From contig CASHTG010000010.1 of the NCBI GenBank assembly GCA_949357655.1, forward strand, positions 930,001-994,000: 64,000 nucleotides of DNA, given 5' to 3'. The DNA is from Parascedosporium putredinis. Taxonomy: Eukaryota; Ascomycota; Sordariomycetes; Microascales; Microascaceae. Below are positions 46,964-58,600 of this stretch, piece after piece (positions within the stretch are counted from its first letter, which is position 1; each line of letters begins with the position of its first letter). Both the position numbers and the translations under genes were made by a program. The notes under the pieces were generated by a model. That model was not told the origin of the DNA. It saw nothing but the letters and a program-made list of their open reading frames with translations, and did not search any database.

Positions 46964-48379
46964 ATGGCTGCTGAACCCCCGGCAATACGTGCCCCTTACC
47001 TGCCACGGCCACTCGCGCCCCGTGCCTCATATTAGCTTCTCACCACTTGAGAAGGATGACATGTACTACCTGATCTCTGCCTGCAAAGGTACTAAATGCC
47101 CTGGCTTCTTATAGAGAGCTTTCTAAGCTCAGGTTTCGACTGGCGCATCTTTCTGACGTGTATCCCCCTTTCTTAGATGGAAATCCCATGCTCCGAGACG
47201 GCCAAACTGGCGACTGGTATGAAAACCACATTCTACTCTTGCTCGAAGAAAGGGCCGAGCCCCTGTACCAACGCGGCTCTTGGCACCTAGTACCTCTTGC
47301 TAACTCACTTTCAGGATTGGAACATTCATCGGTCACAAAGGTGCCGTATGGCAGGCCAGGCTCAGTCCCAATGCAACGAATGCCGCCACCGCTTCCGCCG
47401 ACTTTACTTGGTAAGTTTGCGCGTTATCGCCGCCGCAAACTCACCGTTGCGGCTACTCCTTGCCCTACGCGCAAGCTAACTCTTAACAGCAAGATTTGGG
47501 ACACCCATACCGGCGAGCCTCTCTACACCATCCAGCACAACCATATTGTCCGTGCCATAGCTTACCCTCCTGACAACTCGGAGTTGATCGCGACTGGAGG
47601 CTACGAGAAAATCCTCCGTGTCTTCGACCTATCAGAAAACGCAAACCCGCCACAAAACAGCACCCCCGGTACTCCAACCGTTATCGAGACGAGCCGGGGC
47701 TTCGAAATCGGCGAGGGCACGCATACGGCGCCTATCAAGTTCATCGCATGGACTCAGGACCCAAACACCATGGTGACGGCATCTGATAAAACACTGAGGT
47801 GGTTCGATCTGCCCTCGCGAGCCTGCATTCGCCAGGAGGTCCTCGACGGAGAGATTAGGTCGTGCGAGTTGGTTTCCTTGCACCCGCCTATACTTCTCCT
47901 GACGACATTGGAGGTGGATTCCCCGTTCTAGCTGTTGCCGCCGGCAAGACGGTATACCTATGGAGTGGCCCGCAAGCCATGGATGAAGTCAAGAGGATGG
48001 AGCTCAAATATACCATTGCAAGTGTCGGCCTCGATCTCAAGGGCCGCAAGTTGATTGTCGGCCAAGAGCCCGGTACGTGGGCGCGCGTCATCGACTATGA
48101 TTCGGGCGAAGAGCTTGGTAAGTAGCTAAAGTACCCACCTTGAGGGCTTTGGAACATACGCCCCATGAAACGGATAACTAACATGATGCTCTTCTTTTCT
48201 TCCTATGAATAGATACCCACAAGGGCCACCACGGTCCGATCTGGTCGGTTGCTTTCTCGCCTGATGGCAAACTCTACGCGACCGGCTCAGAGGATGGCAC
48301 GATCAAGATGTGGAAGAACTGTGAGGGCTTTTACGGGCTCTGGCGTGGCGGTGCCAACGCCGAGCGCACCGTGGACTAG
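46964..48379 (+). CDS. STRAP/UNRIP homologue, WD40 protein (352 aa, frameshifted)
   Basis: Five exons: 46964-47088, 47177-47216, 47315-47410, 47490-48117 and 48213-48379. Introns carry GCTAAC/CTAAC branch sites. After two missing C near the start the protein reads PLTCHGHSRPVPHISFSPLE, followed by YYLISACKDGNPMLRDGQTG and DWIGTFIGHKGAVWQARLSP, KIWDTHTGEPLYTIQHNHIV, GGYEKILRVFDL, KFIAWTQDPNTMVTASDKTL, LAVAAGKTVYLWSGPQAM, VGQEPGTWARV and HKGHHGPIWSVAFSPDG, ending GSEDGTIKMWKNCEGFYGLW. These are the hallmark blades of serine/threonine kinase receptor-associated protein, which in animals joins the SMN complex and mRNA-binding assemblies. A third one-base loss lies near 47879 (GG read as G). Restored length is 353 codons, the normal size of the family. 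Confidence 0.95.
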
Positions 48380-50507
48380 AAGGACACGAAGGCACAAGGC
48401 GCAAACCCCGCAATGCCCAGCGGCGACTGCGGCAAACGGCGCGAGCGCGGCCAAGCATTGGTTGATACCAAGGAAAATAAGGAAATCCCGGTCCGCAGAC
48501 TGGGCCACAAGTCTCCTCGGGAGAACCGATGGTTGCCAAGCGTCCCCGACGTACCTGAAATCATGCCCCAGACATGCACCACTACCTCTACGGCAACCAC
48601 ACCGCGCAACGGCAGCGGCCACAAGAATAGCAGCGACCTTCGATCGGACCGTTCCAGGAGGAGGGAAGGTGGCGTGTCTCTTCGTGGAGATTATCCATGG
48701 GTGTCGGGGCATGAAGGGTTCTTTTAGCTGGTAACAACTTCGCCAACGCATGACAAGCGAGAGTAAAAAGCCCTTCCAACACGGGGACACCATATGGGAC
48801 ATATTGCGAAGGATTTCTTCCAAAGAAAAGTAGAGGAAGAAAAAAACACGGGGGCGAGAGAAAAAAAGAGAGAACAGACGGTTTTTTTGTCAGCGAAGGC
48901 GCTTAGGATCCGGCCCAACTTTCTTTGTTTTCGATTGCTTCTTCTGAAGACGGCGCAGGTGGGGGTCTATTTTCGTCATCAAGGGCCATTTGTTTCTAGA
49001 GATGCATGGGAACCTGGTTGCTTCTTGTTTTGGTTTGTTTACTTTGCTGTTTTTCCGTTTGCCTTTATCTGCGCGCTCTAGTTCTCGCGATACAGCTTTG
49101 CACTGTATAACCATCGTATCGTTATAGATATCATCTTGGGCTGGGACGGACTTCGAGAAGAGAAAGACAAGGTAGATCAGAGGCCTAGACAGACTTACTC
49201 CTTGCGCGGTAATAGGAGCAATCGATGCACCAAACACCGAATGCGAGCTTGCGAGAGGTTTGGGTGTATGCGTTAGGGACAGGCGCCGTGGAGAGGGCCG
49301 CTATGTAGGCGAGAGGCATACACGGGCGGGGAGCACAGGAAGAGGACCTGCGAATGTTGTTGGCCATGAGTGGCACGTTGCAAATCAGAGGAGCTGGCTA
49401 GAGACTTCTTGTCTTGGCCGCCAGAGGTTGATGAGTAGCTAGGTAAAGAACAAATAGAAGAATTTAAAGAGACTCTGAAAGAATTGGACGAAGACACTAA
49501 TTCCCCTCGGTCTCCTCGCAGTCAGCGCGATACCATCTTCGCGGTCACGGGCAAATTGTACCTAATGGATATGTTAAGGGTTTGCATGTTGCAACACGCC
49601 CGTCTACATGCGCATGATGTGAAGGCGACCAAGACGCCATGCTGTCGGTTACGCAAGTTGGGGGACATCATCTACGATCATCACCAGACTCTCAGCCAGC
49701 AAAGGGAGAGAAAGACATGAAAAGATCCAAAAAAAAAAAAAAAAGGGCAACGTGTGCGAGAGAAGATATCGCCAAGGTTTTTCAACGGCGGCTAGGACAA
49801 CATAAGAGCAAGCTTTAAAGAGAAAAGATAAATTTTCAAGATTAACGTCCCGCTATTACCAACGTTGGAGGAGAAAAGGCCTCATAAATCGAAACAAGAT
49901 ATAAAACAGAAAAGATGTGCCCAAGAGGGGCGTAATTGCAAGCCTCTTGCAATCCAACTCCGGCTTCTCTACTCCAAAGGCCCCGAGGACGGATTTTTCT
50001 CCTTTCTTGTCCTTCACCCGCCATCGCCTCTCGGAGGAGACCGACTCGAGGTGACAGTCATTCCCGATGCGAACCAGACCGGATATCAAAATATAAAAAA
50101 CGTCTCTACCCTAACCCTGTCCTGCCCTGCCCCTCTTCCTGGCTTGCATGCGGTTTGTTTTCGTTCCGTTCCAGTCCCAAAACGTACGTGTCCCGTCGGG
50201 GTCTTCTGCATGATGATAAAGGAGGAAAAATATAAAAGGAAAGAACAAACGTTGAAGGAGTGATCAAGGGAAAATGAACGGGAAATTTTCTGTGAGAAAA
50301 CAGAGATGGTAGCCCCCAACAAGATCGCACAACCAGATGCAATATTGTACATACAAGGGAAAAGAGAAAAAATAGGCAAGAAAGGTAGCTGAAAAAGGAA
50401 AAGAAAAGCAGAATGCCCGCTGCAGATGAGTGATGTATGTAAAGAAGAAAAAGAAAGAGGGGGCCGAGACCAAAGACGGTTCCTTGAAAGAAGCAGACGA
50501 CTCAAGA
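48380..50507. other. Convergent intergenic region
   Basis: 2.1 kb between the converging STRAP and GH17 genes. It contains A-rich tracts, including a 16-A run, and AT-rich 3' sequence near 50040-50500. No supported gene. Confidence 0.4.
49729..49744. repeat. A16 homopolymer
   Basis: Sixteen consecutive A in intergenic DNA; a simple slippage tract. Confidence 0.8.
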
Positions 50508-52673
50508 TCATATCGTCTTTCCGCCGCAGTCTGGTATCGTGATGCCCTGCTTCAGGTTCCTGTTGACATCAAACAATCCCCAGTGGTCCTCCCACTCTTT
50601 ATTCTTCTCATTGAAGCTGACCTTCCACGGCTCGTCGAAAGCGGAGAACCAAAAGTACTGGGTACCGTCGCTAAGGGCCGGACACACCCAGTCTTCGAGC
50701 AGTTTGTTAAGCTCTGTCACACCCGCCACCGAAGCGTTGGGGCAGCCCGTCGCTGTGCCATCACCACAGTTGGTGCCACCCTGGCTGGGCCAACCAATCT
50801 CGGCAATGATGTTCTTCTTCTTGTCCGACTTCCACACGACGCCGTTGACATCCTCCCAAAAGTTCATGGTCCACTCGGCGGCACCCTTGGCGTTGACACC
50901 TGAGAAAAAGGGATGGATGTTGCCCATGATGTAGTCAGAGACATCCGTCACGGGGACGCCAGCTTGTCGCCCAAGTCCGAGGTAGCTACAGGCAGGCTGA
51001 TGCCACGCCCGGTCAGGTTCGTCTTGACATCGGTGAGGAGAAGCGAGAGCTGTGAATTGGTCATTTGTTCTCGGAAAAGAATTTCGTTGGCGACAATGAG
51101 ACCAGCAAAAGGATCTTCGCCATACTCGTCGAGGATGTCCCACATCTGATCGAGCTGGCGCCTGTTGGTGGTTGCGTTGTTATCCTGCCACACGCCAAGC
51201 CACACCTTCATCGTGTCATCAAGCTTAAGACGCTGGATAGCGTGGACAACCATCTGGGTTTGGTTGCAATCGGTACCGTACAAGCGAACAGTGTTGGTCA
51301 ACTGGCTGATCACGGCCAAGTCGCGGGTAATGTTGTTTTGCGAGGGCGGATCGTGGAGACACTCTGGATACTGCGTGTTGATGGGCGTGTAATCCATACC
51401 GGGGAACACTTTATGGAGATTTTTGTTGTTCATGAGCGCCTTGATTTCGGCGCTGTTGATGCTGAGATCGCCGTTCTCGGCCGTATCGTCGTCAGCCGAC
51501 TGGCCATGTTTTGAAGGCGAACTACCACCTCCCTTCTTAAGGACCGTCCCGAGGACTCCTCCAAGAATGGCGCCGATGACGATGAGGAAGACAATAACGA
51601 TAACGGCCCACTTCCAGCGTTTGCGCCCTGAATGCTGCTTCTTAAGCCACGGCGACTCCTTTTCGGCAAGGATATCTGCGGCGCGACCACCAGTTGGTGC
51701 AGAGGCGCCATCGCGGAACAAGCCTAAGAAAGGGGGGATAAACGGTTAGCTTTACTTGTTCTAAAATCAAGACCCGATGGGATACCGGCTGTCGTGTTCA
51801 AGGTTTTAACATACCTGATGCGGCTGCGCCGCCAGCAGCACCCGCCGCTGCGGCCCCAGTCGCGGCATTGCGTGCTCCACTCCGATTGCTATTCAGACTG
51901 AGCATCGAGTTCCTCGCCGGTCTCCTGTAGTCAAGTCCGTCATCGCCATCGTCGGCAATGGTATTGGGATCGACGACACCGAGGGCGGGTATGGCAGGGC
52001 GCGAGTACGAATAAGGGTCGTTCGCGTACGTCTCGTAAACGGCAGGGGGCGCTTGGGGGCCGTAGCCCGACATGCTAGAGCGGGACGAGCCATCGTGGCT
52101 TCCCCAGCGAAGGGGTTCTGGGCGGGAGCAGCGTTGTTGTTCACGGTATCGTAGGGTCCGGATTGGCCGTAGGCTTGTTGATGGGGTTGGGGAAGTTGCC
52201 TCCCTGATAGGGCCCGCCGTAACCGGGCTGCTGCTGGTGTCCCCTCATGGCTTCGACTCCGCTTTCTCTCGCGTGGGAATCGGCGACTGAGTAGGCAATA
52301 CCGGCAACGCCTCCCGCGGCTTCGTTGCTAAAGTTGTCGGCACCAGGGGTGATGTTGCTCACAGCATGTGGGTTCTGGGCCGAGGCGACGGGTTGGGGCG
52401 AGTTCTTCCACTGTCTTTGGTCGGCGTAATCGTGGCGGGAGGAGGGGCCTCTCGAAGGAACGGCGAGGTCCTGGTTATAACTGGGGTCGGAAGGGTTGGT
52501 GTTACCACGAGCAGGCGAAGATCGCTCGTACGGCTGGTCTTGATATCCTTGGGAAGCCGGGTTGGGAGACTGGTCGGGGTAGTAGACGGGGAGGGACCTC
52601 GATTAGTATAAGGGTTGTCGAGCGGGATAGACTCGGGGTGTTGGGTCTGATCGTAGTAATGACGGCGCTGCAT
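50508..52673 (-). CDS. btgC: GH17 glucan endo-1,3-beta-glucosidase, btgC type, membrane-anchored (692 aa, frameshifted)
   Basis: Two exons (52673-51815, 51723-50508) with a 91-bp intron carrying GCTAACC. The long N-terminal part is hydrophilic and Pro/Ser/Asn-rich (MQRRHYYDQTQHPESIPLDN, then NITPGADNFSNEAAGGVAGI), as in btgC-type enzymes. One type II helix follows at about residues 325-348 (RKRWKWAVIVIVFLIVIGAI). The GH17 domain then starts (VFPGMDYTPINTQYPECLHD) with NTVRLYGTDCNQTQMV, the acid/base Glu in GLIVANEILFREQ and the nucleophile Glu in IAEIGWPSQGG, ending WGLFDVNRNLKQGI. The enzyme cuts beta-1,3-glucan at the outer face of the plasma membrane and remodels the wall. Four one-base losses (about 52600, 52150, 52080, 50962), once restored, give 693 codons. 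Confidence 0.93.
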
Positions 52674-55600
52674 TGTGAATCTTGTGTGTCGGGAGCGCGG
52701 CTGGGACGGCGATCTTCTTATGTGCTACGAACCTGGCCTATGACGGGTCGCACATACATAGTTTATTATCGGGGGCTTTTTGGAAGGCAACGAAGAGAAG
52801 CACGGGAGGGAGGGGCGTGCGCGCGCGTGAAAGGGTCTAGAAGCAGCGACAGTGGCGGGAATGGCGTATGCGATTCGGTAGTAGTTCAAGGCAAGCCTAG
52901 GTAGGAAGTGGAGAGCGACGAGGACAAAGGGAGCAAAAATCCAGAAAATGGATAATAAGGAAAGATCTGGTAATGATGTCGATATCGAGTATTGATGTTG
53001 TGGCGGGCCGGGTTAGCCAAATTGGTCAGACTGGTTGGAAGGTTGGAAAGGTTGGCGTCTCTGCTGCCTTGGCAATTTGAAAGACCAAGCGAGGGGGTGT
53101 CTTCGACCAAGCAACAGGGAAACGGCAAAGCAACTGATCAATGTATCTGTGCAAAAGCTCCAAAGGCCCGCTTTGCCGTTGTTTTTGTGTCTTTTCTTTT
53201 CGACAGGAGACGTATTTTGGTTTAAAAGAGACAGAGAAAAAGCGAATGGACGAGTCGATCCGAGGAGATATTTCCGGCGATTCTTTCAATCCTCGGTCTG
53301 CGACAATGAGGGTTCGTATTGCGAGCGAGAGGAGAGAGGAGAACGGGGGAAAAAGGGGAGGAAGAGGGCAAAGACGAGATGGCGGAACGAAGGAACGGGG
53401 CCTTTTCGACTGACGGACACGAGCAAACAGGAAACCCAGGAGACGGCGAGTTGTGTCGAGGCGTGTACGACAAGTACCCGATTTTCCCAGAGATGACGGG
53501 GCGCAGCAGGGAAGGAGTGAAGGGGGTGGAAACACGGGGGTGAGGGGCGCACCAACTCTTGCTTTCTTGGGAAAAACGGCAACTGGGGCGTGCAAGGTAC
53601 CATCGGAGGTACCCACCGCCCAAACAAGCGCTCTGATAGTACTAGCTCAGGCTGATAAAGGGTACATGGGTAGGACGGCAGCCACAATCCAGGCACTTTT
53701 TTCCTCTCTTCTTCCACGGCCAGTGCCTGGCCTCCAATCCCTCTTCCTTTTGCTGTGCGGGACGTTGGTTGGCAGCTCGGGAGGCTCCACAAAGGTACTA
53801 GTGACGGTGAGACGGGTGGAGCTCCCAGTGAGAGATACTGTATCCAGGACCCGGGAACAGAAGCAGTTCAGTCTTTGATGATCGAAAATGGCCCAACTCA
53901 ATTGATGGTTCCCGTCAAGCTTCCATGAGAAGAGTTAATAATAAGAGGGAAGCTAATAAATCGGTCGCTCTCCAAAGCGCTGGCCAGCCACCCAGGTAAG
54001 CTTGCACCAGAGGGTGCGTGTACGAAGTATGTATGTATCTCGCTCGATGGCCAGCGTGGTTTTCTGCGTCTGAAGATGCATCTCGAAGACAGCGTCCACA
54101 GCCTCTTCTTTTTGCCCTCTCTCTCTCTTTGTGTTCCACACGCTGGGTCAAATGAGGACGGGAGTGCGAGAGCCGAAGACATGAAAGCACTGACAGAAGG
54201 GTCAAAAGCCAGCCTAGTTTCTAATTGACTGGGCTCCTAACGCTTAGAGAGACAGGGTCGCAATGTATCAAAAACAACCCAACTGGAGACACTAGAGCGG
54301 TGATGTGTCTGATCCATTATTACGAGCAAAGGAGGAGGAATAAGAGCTGACACAGAGTGACATTCCCGATTCCCGTTCGTTGTCATGCGCTCTGCCAGCG
54401 CTCACCCCCGAGCGTCGATACACCGGACACGAGCGGGCTGTGGTTCAATTATTGCATTTGAACGATCCCATCCCACCCCAGGCTGGCTCGGGGGCCAATT
54501 CTTTGATGCAGTGACACTGAATCCGCGACCCGCGATTTGACCAAGCAGACCTGGACCAATTTCTAAATGTCAGCCGTGGTCAGCGACGCCATCCGTGCAG
54601 GACCCATAGTCGCCCAAGTGTGGGAGAGAGAGAGGCATTGCCAGCCCAAGAAGACATCTCGCCCTCAACTCAGGGCACCAATATCCATACTCAAATGAGG
54701 ACAGAATACAATGGGGAGGGGAACAAAAGGAAGAAGAAAAATTGGCGTTGGGGGCTTCGCAATAGACCAATGGCTGAGTGTTAGAATGAGCTTGTCTTGA
54801 TCCACCTCGACAGGGCAGCCCGGGATACAGTGTAAGCCCCCATCGACTCCAGTTAGCCAACAGGGGTCATTGTGAGCAAAGAAGGAGCGCTGGAGCTCTT
54901 CTTTCGATAGATTTGAGTCCTCATTTCGGAGTCAAAAGGCGATCGACCAAGCCCCGGGAGTACTCGTTACATTGGAGACCACATAATGATACCCAACCCT
55001 CTTCTGCCTTCATCCTCTCCAATTATCTTTTTTTCTCTTTTTCTTCGTGTCGCGTTTCATTGTCAGCATGCTCTCCAGTAGCTTCTTCAACCTCTTCATC
55101 TATCTCCAACTGCCCTCTCATGTACAGTGCTCTTTCGGGTTCACCCATCAGCCTCAGGGTCTCAAAAATGCCAAGCAACAACCCTCCAAAACAAGCTAAA
55201 GTTGTGGAGGGAAGGGAAGGAAGGGAAAAAGGGTGGTCCCTCGTTCGTTGTTTTTCCTTCCTTGCGGAACATACACCACACAGACGCACCCCCTAGTTCG
55301 CCTGCATGTCCCTCCCCAGGTCTGCCGAAGGAAGACCGTTATGCCCGTGCTGCAGCCCTTCGCGTCTCGCCATTGCTTCTTTTGCCTCCCATTATGGCGT
55401 CCTTGTAATAGTCCGGGCAAGACGGGTTTCCCATCAGGGTCGCTCCTCGTATTTATTATGCTCATGCTCGATTTCGATTTCCCCAAGGCGGACAAAAGTC
55501 GTAACAGAAATCGAGCAAGCGCACAATAATAGTTGCGGACTTTTCGAGGCGGGGCAGGCACCAATATTGCCATTTACCCCCTTCTCCTCTGCCTCCTCTG

Positions 55601-58600
55601 TCTCCTCTGATACCCCTGTTTCTTTTTCTTTTCCTTCTCTTTTTCCATCCACAATTCCCATAAGGCTGTGGGCGTGGATGGTGGGCATGCACCTCCCTAT
55701 GTGGATGGCAGCCCGGGCTAAAATTGGCATCTTTCGCTAGTGCCCTATCCAGCTCACCAACAACAATGGACGGAGCAAGGGCCAGCCGAGAGGTACTTCA
55801 TACGAACCTTTCTTTGGCTGGGAAAATAATGTGTCCGTATTGGGCGAAACAGCTCACGAACAATAGAAGGCAGAAAAAGAAAAGGAAGAGCAAAACTTGG
55901 GCTGCAGGTGTCTTGCTTAGGTCTTCGCACCCCCTTCCCAGCCCGCTGTTAGAGGTCGGTGAAATGAGATTGAAGCAGAGGACATCGAACATTGGATAAA
56001 GTACACTCATCCTAGATGAATCAATACTTGGGATAGAGCACTGGAGAAGCAAGCAAGCCCGTTGCGGGCCCCTTCTCTTCCTTCAACACATCGCAGATGG
56101 ATCTTCTGAAATGTGCCGGGAAAAAGTGCACCGGGGTCCAGCCTTTGAATGTAATGAGCAACTCGGTCCGGGAAACGTGAGCCCCGCCTCCGAGATGATT
56201 TTCACCTTTTTCCCCATTTGATGGGTCGGCATAATTATTGCACATCACCCCTCAAGCATAAGGACCGAAAAAGGGACTGCAAAAGACGGGCAAAGGAGCG
56301 TAATAGTGGACTGCCTACACTCGTGTAGGATGGGTGGTGGATGCACGCCCACCTTTCCGTCCAAATGCGCCGTCGCTCATCTTGAATGGCTTCTATTAGT
56401 GTGCGGCTGGAAAGGGAAGAGGCTGTGAACATTGGATGTGTAAATGCAGGTTCCGTATTAGTTGAGAGGCGAAGCGTCGAATCTTTGGGGAGGCGCGACG
56501 CGACCCATCGAGACAAAGCCCAAAGGAGAGACATATTTTGAAGATTTCTGGGTCCTGGCAAGAAACAACGAGTCGCGCTTCAGCCTACACTATTTCTACA
56601 CTATTTCCATGTTTTTCTCTCTTTCTTTTTCTTATTTTGTTTCTTTCTTTCATCAATACTCTTCATCTGGGTACTTTTGGTAAAGGCGTTCCCCAAGGCA
56701 GACCGGGCAGTTCGTTTAGCGGAGGTGGAATCCCAGAACGTTCGACAATAAGTTCAATAGGTTTGTGCCCCATTTCCTTCTCGTGTCGTGCGAGTGTGCA
56801 AGGTCTTCGGGAACGGCTTGAACAAAGGTCATTCGGGCGGGTGAGGCGACCAACGAACAAAATACGAGCGGTAGAGATGCCACCAGCAGATCAATTGATG
56901 GCAGTACGGCATAGGTCAGTAATGGTAGCGTCCCGATGAGACATCCATCCCACCACCACACAGCCTCTCTTTGCTTTGGGCGTCGCGCTCCGTGCCCAGT
57001 TGGGACTCGCGCTTCCTCCTTTTGGGCTGGCCTCGGATGCCGGAGGGTTTTAGCCCATGCTACCCATCGCCTCTGAACTATTTCTGGCGCTCGCTCTCGC
57101 CTGCAAACCCAATAATACGATGGAAATTCCACTCAACGTGAACTGATGCACAAAATGTTCTTTGTGCGCGTGCACAGCTCGCCGCGCTTCTTTTGGTTCC
57201 CGAGCCTGGCGCCGGCTCGGGTTCTCTATGGAAAAACAAAAACTTTTGAGGCCCATCTCAGTCGAAGTAACACTGGTCCGGAGGAAGAACAAATCGGCCC
57301 CATTCAGCAGAGAGCTCCTTCCTTCGGACCTGTCAAAATTAAAAATCGAATCCTGTTGACCCCCTCCCCCACATAACTATCATCCCTCTACACTACTTGT
57401 GTAAAAGCGCCCCCGAGCATTGAACTCTTCCGTTCCGATATCCGATCTCTTGGTGGTCAATGACCTCAGATCTCGGTGACCAGGGGTATAGTGTAGGAAC
57501 ACACATGGGTGCTGAATACGACTCTATTCGGGAGAGAAAGAAGAAAAAATGAGAAAGAAAATAAGAAAATAAAAACAGGTTAGTCGAAACAGGAAAGAGC
57601 GTCATAGCCAGGAACCTTTGAAAGATTTACTCCTTTTCCCCTTCCCTTCCCCATTACTTTCGAGGGCGAGTGGGTGGAAATGCCCACCCCATTCCTTAGC
57701 CCGACTGATGTTCAGGAACATGGTGGATACGCTAAGAAGTGGGGGCGTATCCAAGAAATACCTGTGGTGTCGTGGGGAAAAGGGGCAATGGGGCCGTACC
57801 ATCTAGTCAAGGGGAAGACTCCAGTGTGAAAAACACATGGGACGACTAGAGCCACCAAGTGGATCACAATTGATCAGATCTGAAGCAGCTCGTCATTTCC
57901 TTGCACCATCAATCGATGATATTGGTGATAATGTCTCTTGCGCTGCAGAAAATTCGTAGGAACGGTAGGTCCTGTTTCGTCCAATAACCACTCAAGTAGC
58001 AAGCCCAGTGTCCTCCACAGCCAAAGACACCACATCAATTGATCTCACGGCGACCGGGAAAAGGGCGGAAATAAAGGCGCAAAAGCTTAGCATCGTCTTG
58101 CCAATGAAACCACCAACTGATCGATTCCAGCAAATCTTCATTCTGATCACGATATTTTTACAAGCGTAAAGAGTATTGAGAATTATGTAGGAATCACTTA
58201 CCGATGTTTGTTTCCCTTCCTCGTCTTCTACGAGCGAGCGATATGATTGGCTGGTCGTTGTCCTCGGACAAGATAACATGAAGTTCAATGTTTACATGCC
58301 TATCCTGTTCGGTCAATTTTCTTGGAAGCCGGGAATAAAAGGCTCGCGCATCTGTGCCTGGCAACGTCATCGATGGGGCACCAACAAACTTGATGAATGT
58401 GCCAACCCCTCTTATCTCGGGAGAAGTCTATCAATTGATCGACTACTACCTATGCCATTTATGGTCAATACATGCATTCTTCCGCCGCTTCAATGTTGTT
58501 CGGAGAAGAGAACCATAGGTCTGCTGGGTTCGGATATAACGTACATTGATCGAGATTTGGTTGCGAGCGACTCAGTGTAACGTGCAACGCAACACGCAAG

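Noticed and set aside
55023..55730. Two acidic minus-strand frames (55023-55289 and 55434-55730) considered as exons of one gene
   Set aside because: Their Glu/Lys runs come from CT-rich tracts on the other strand. I found no convincing splice pair or start, and no known domain.
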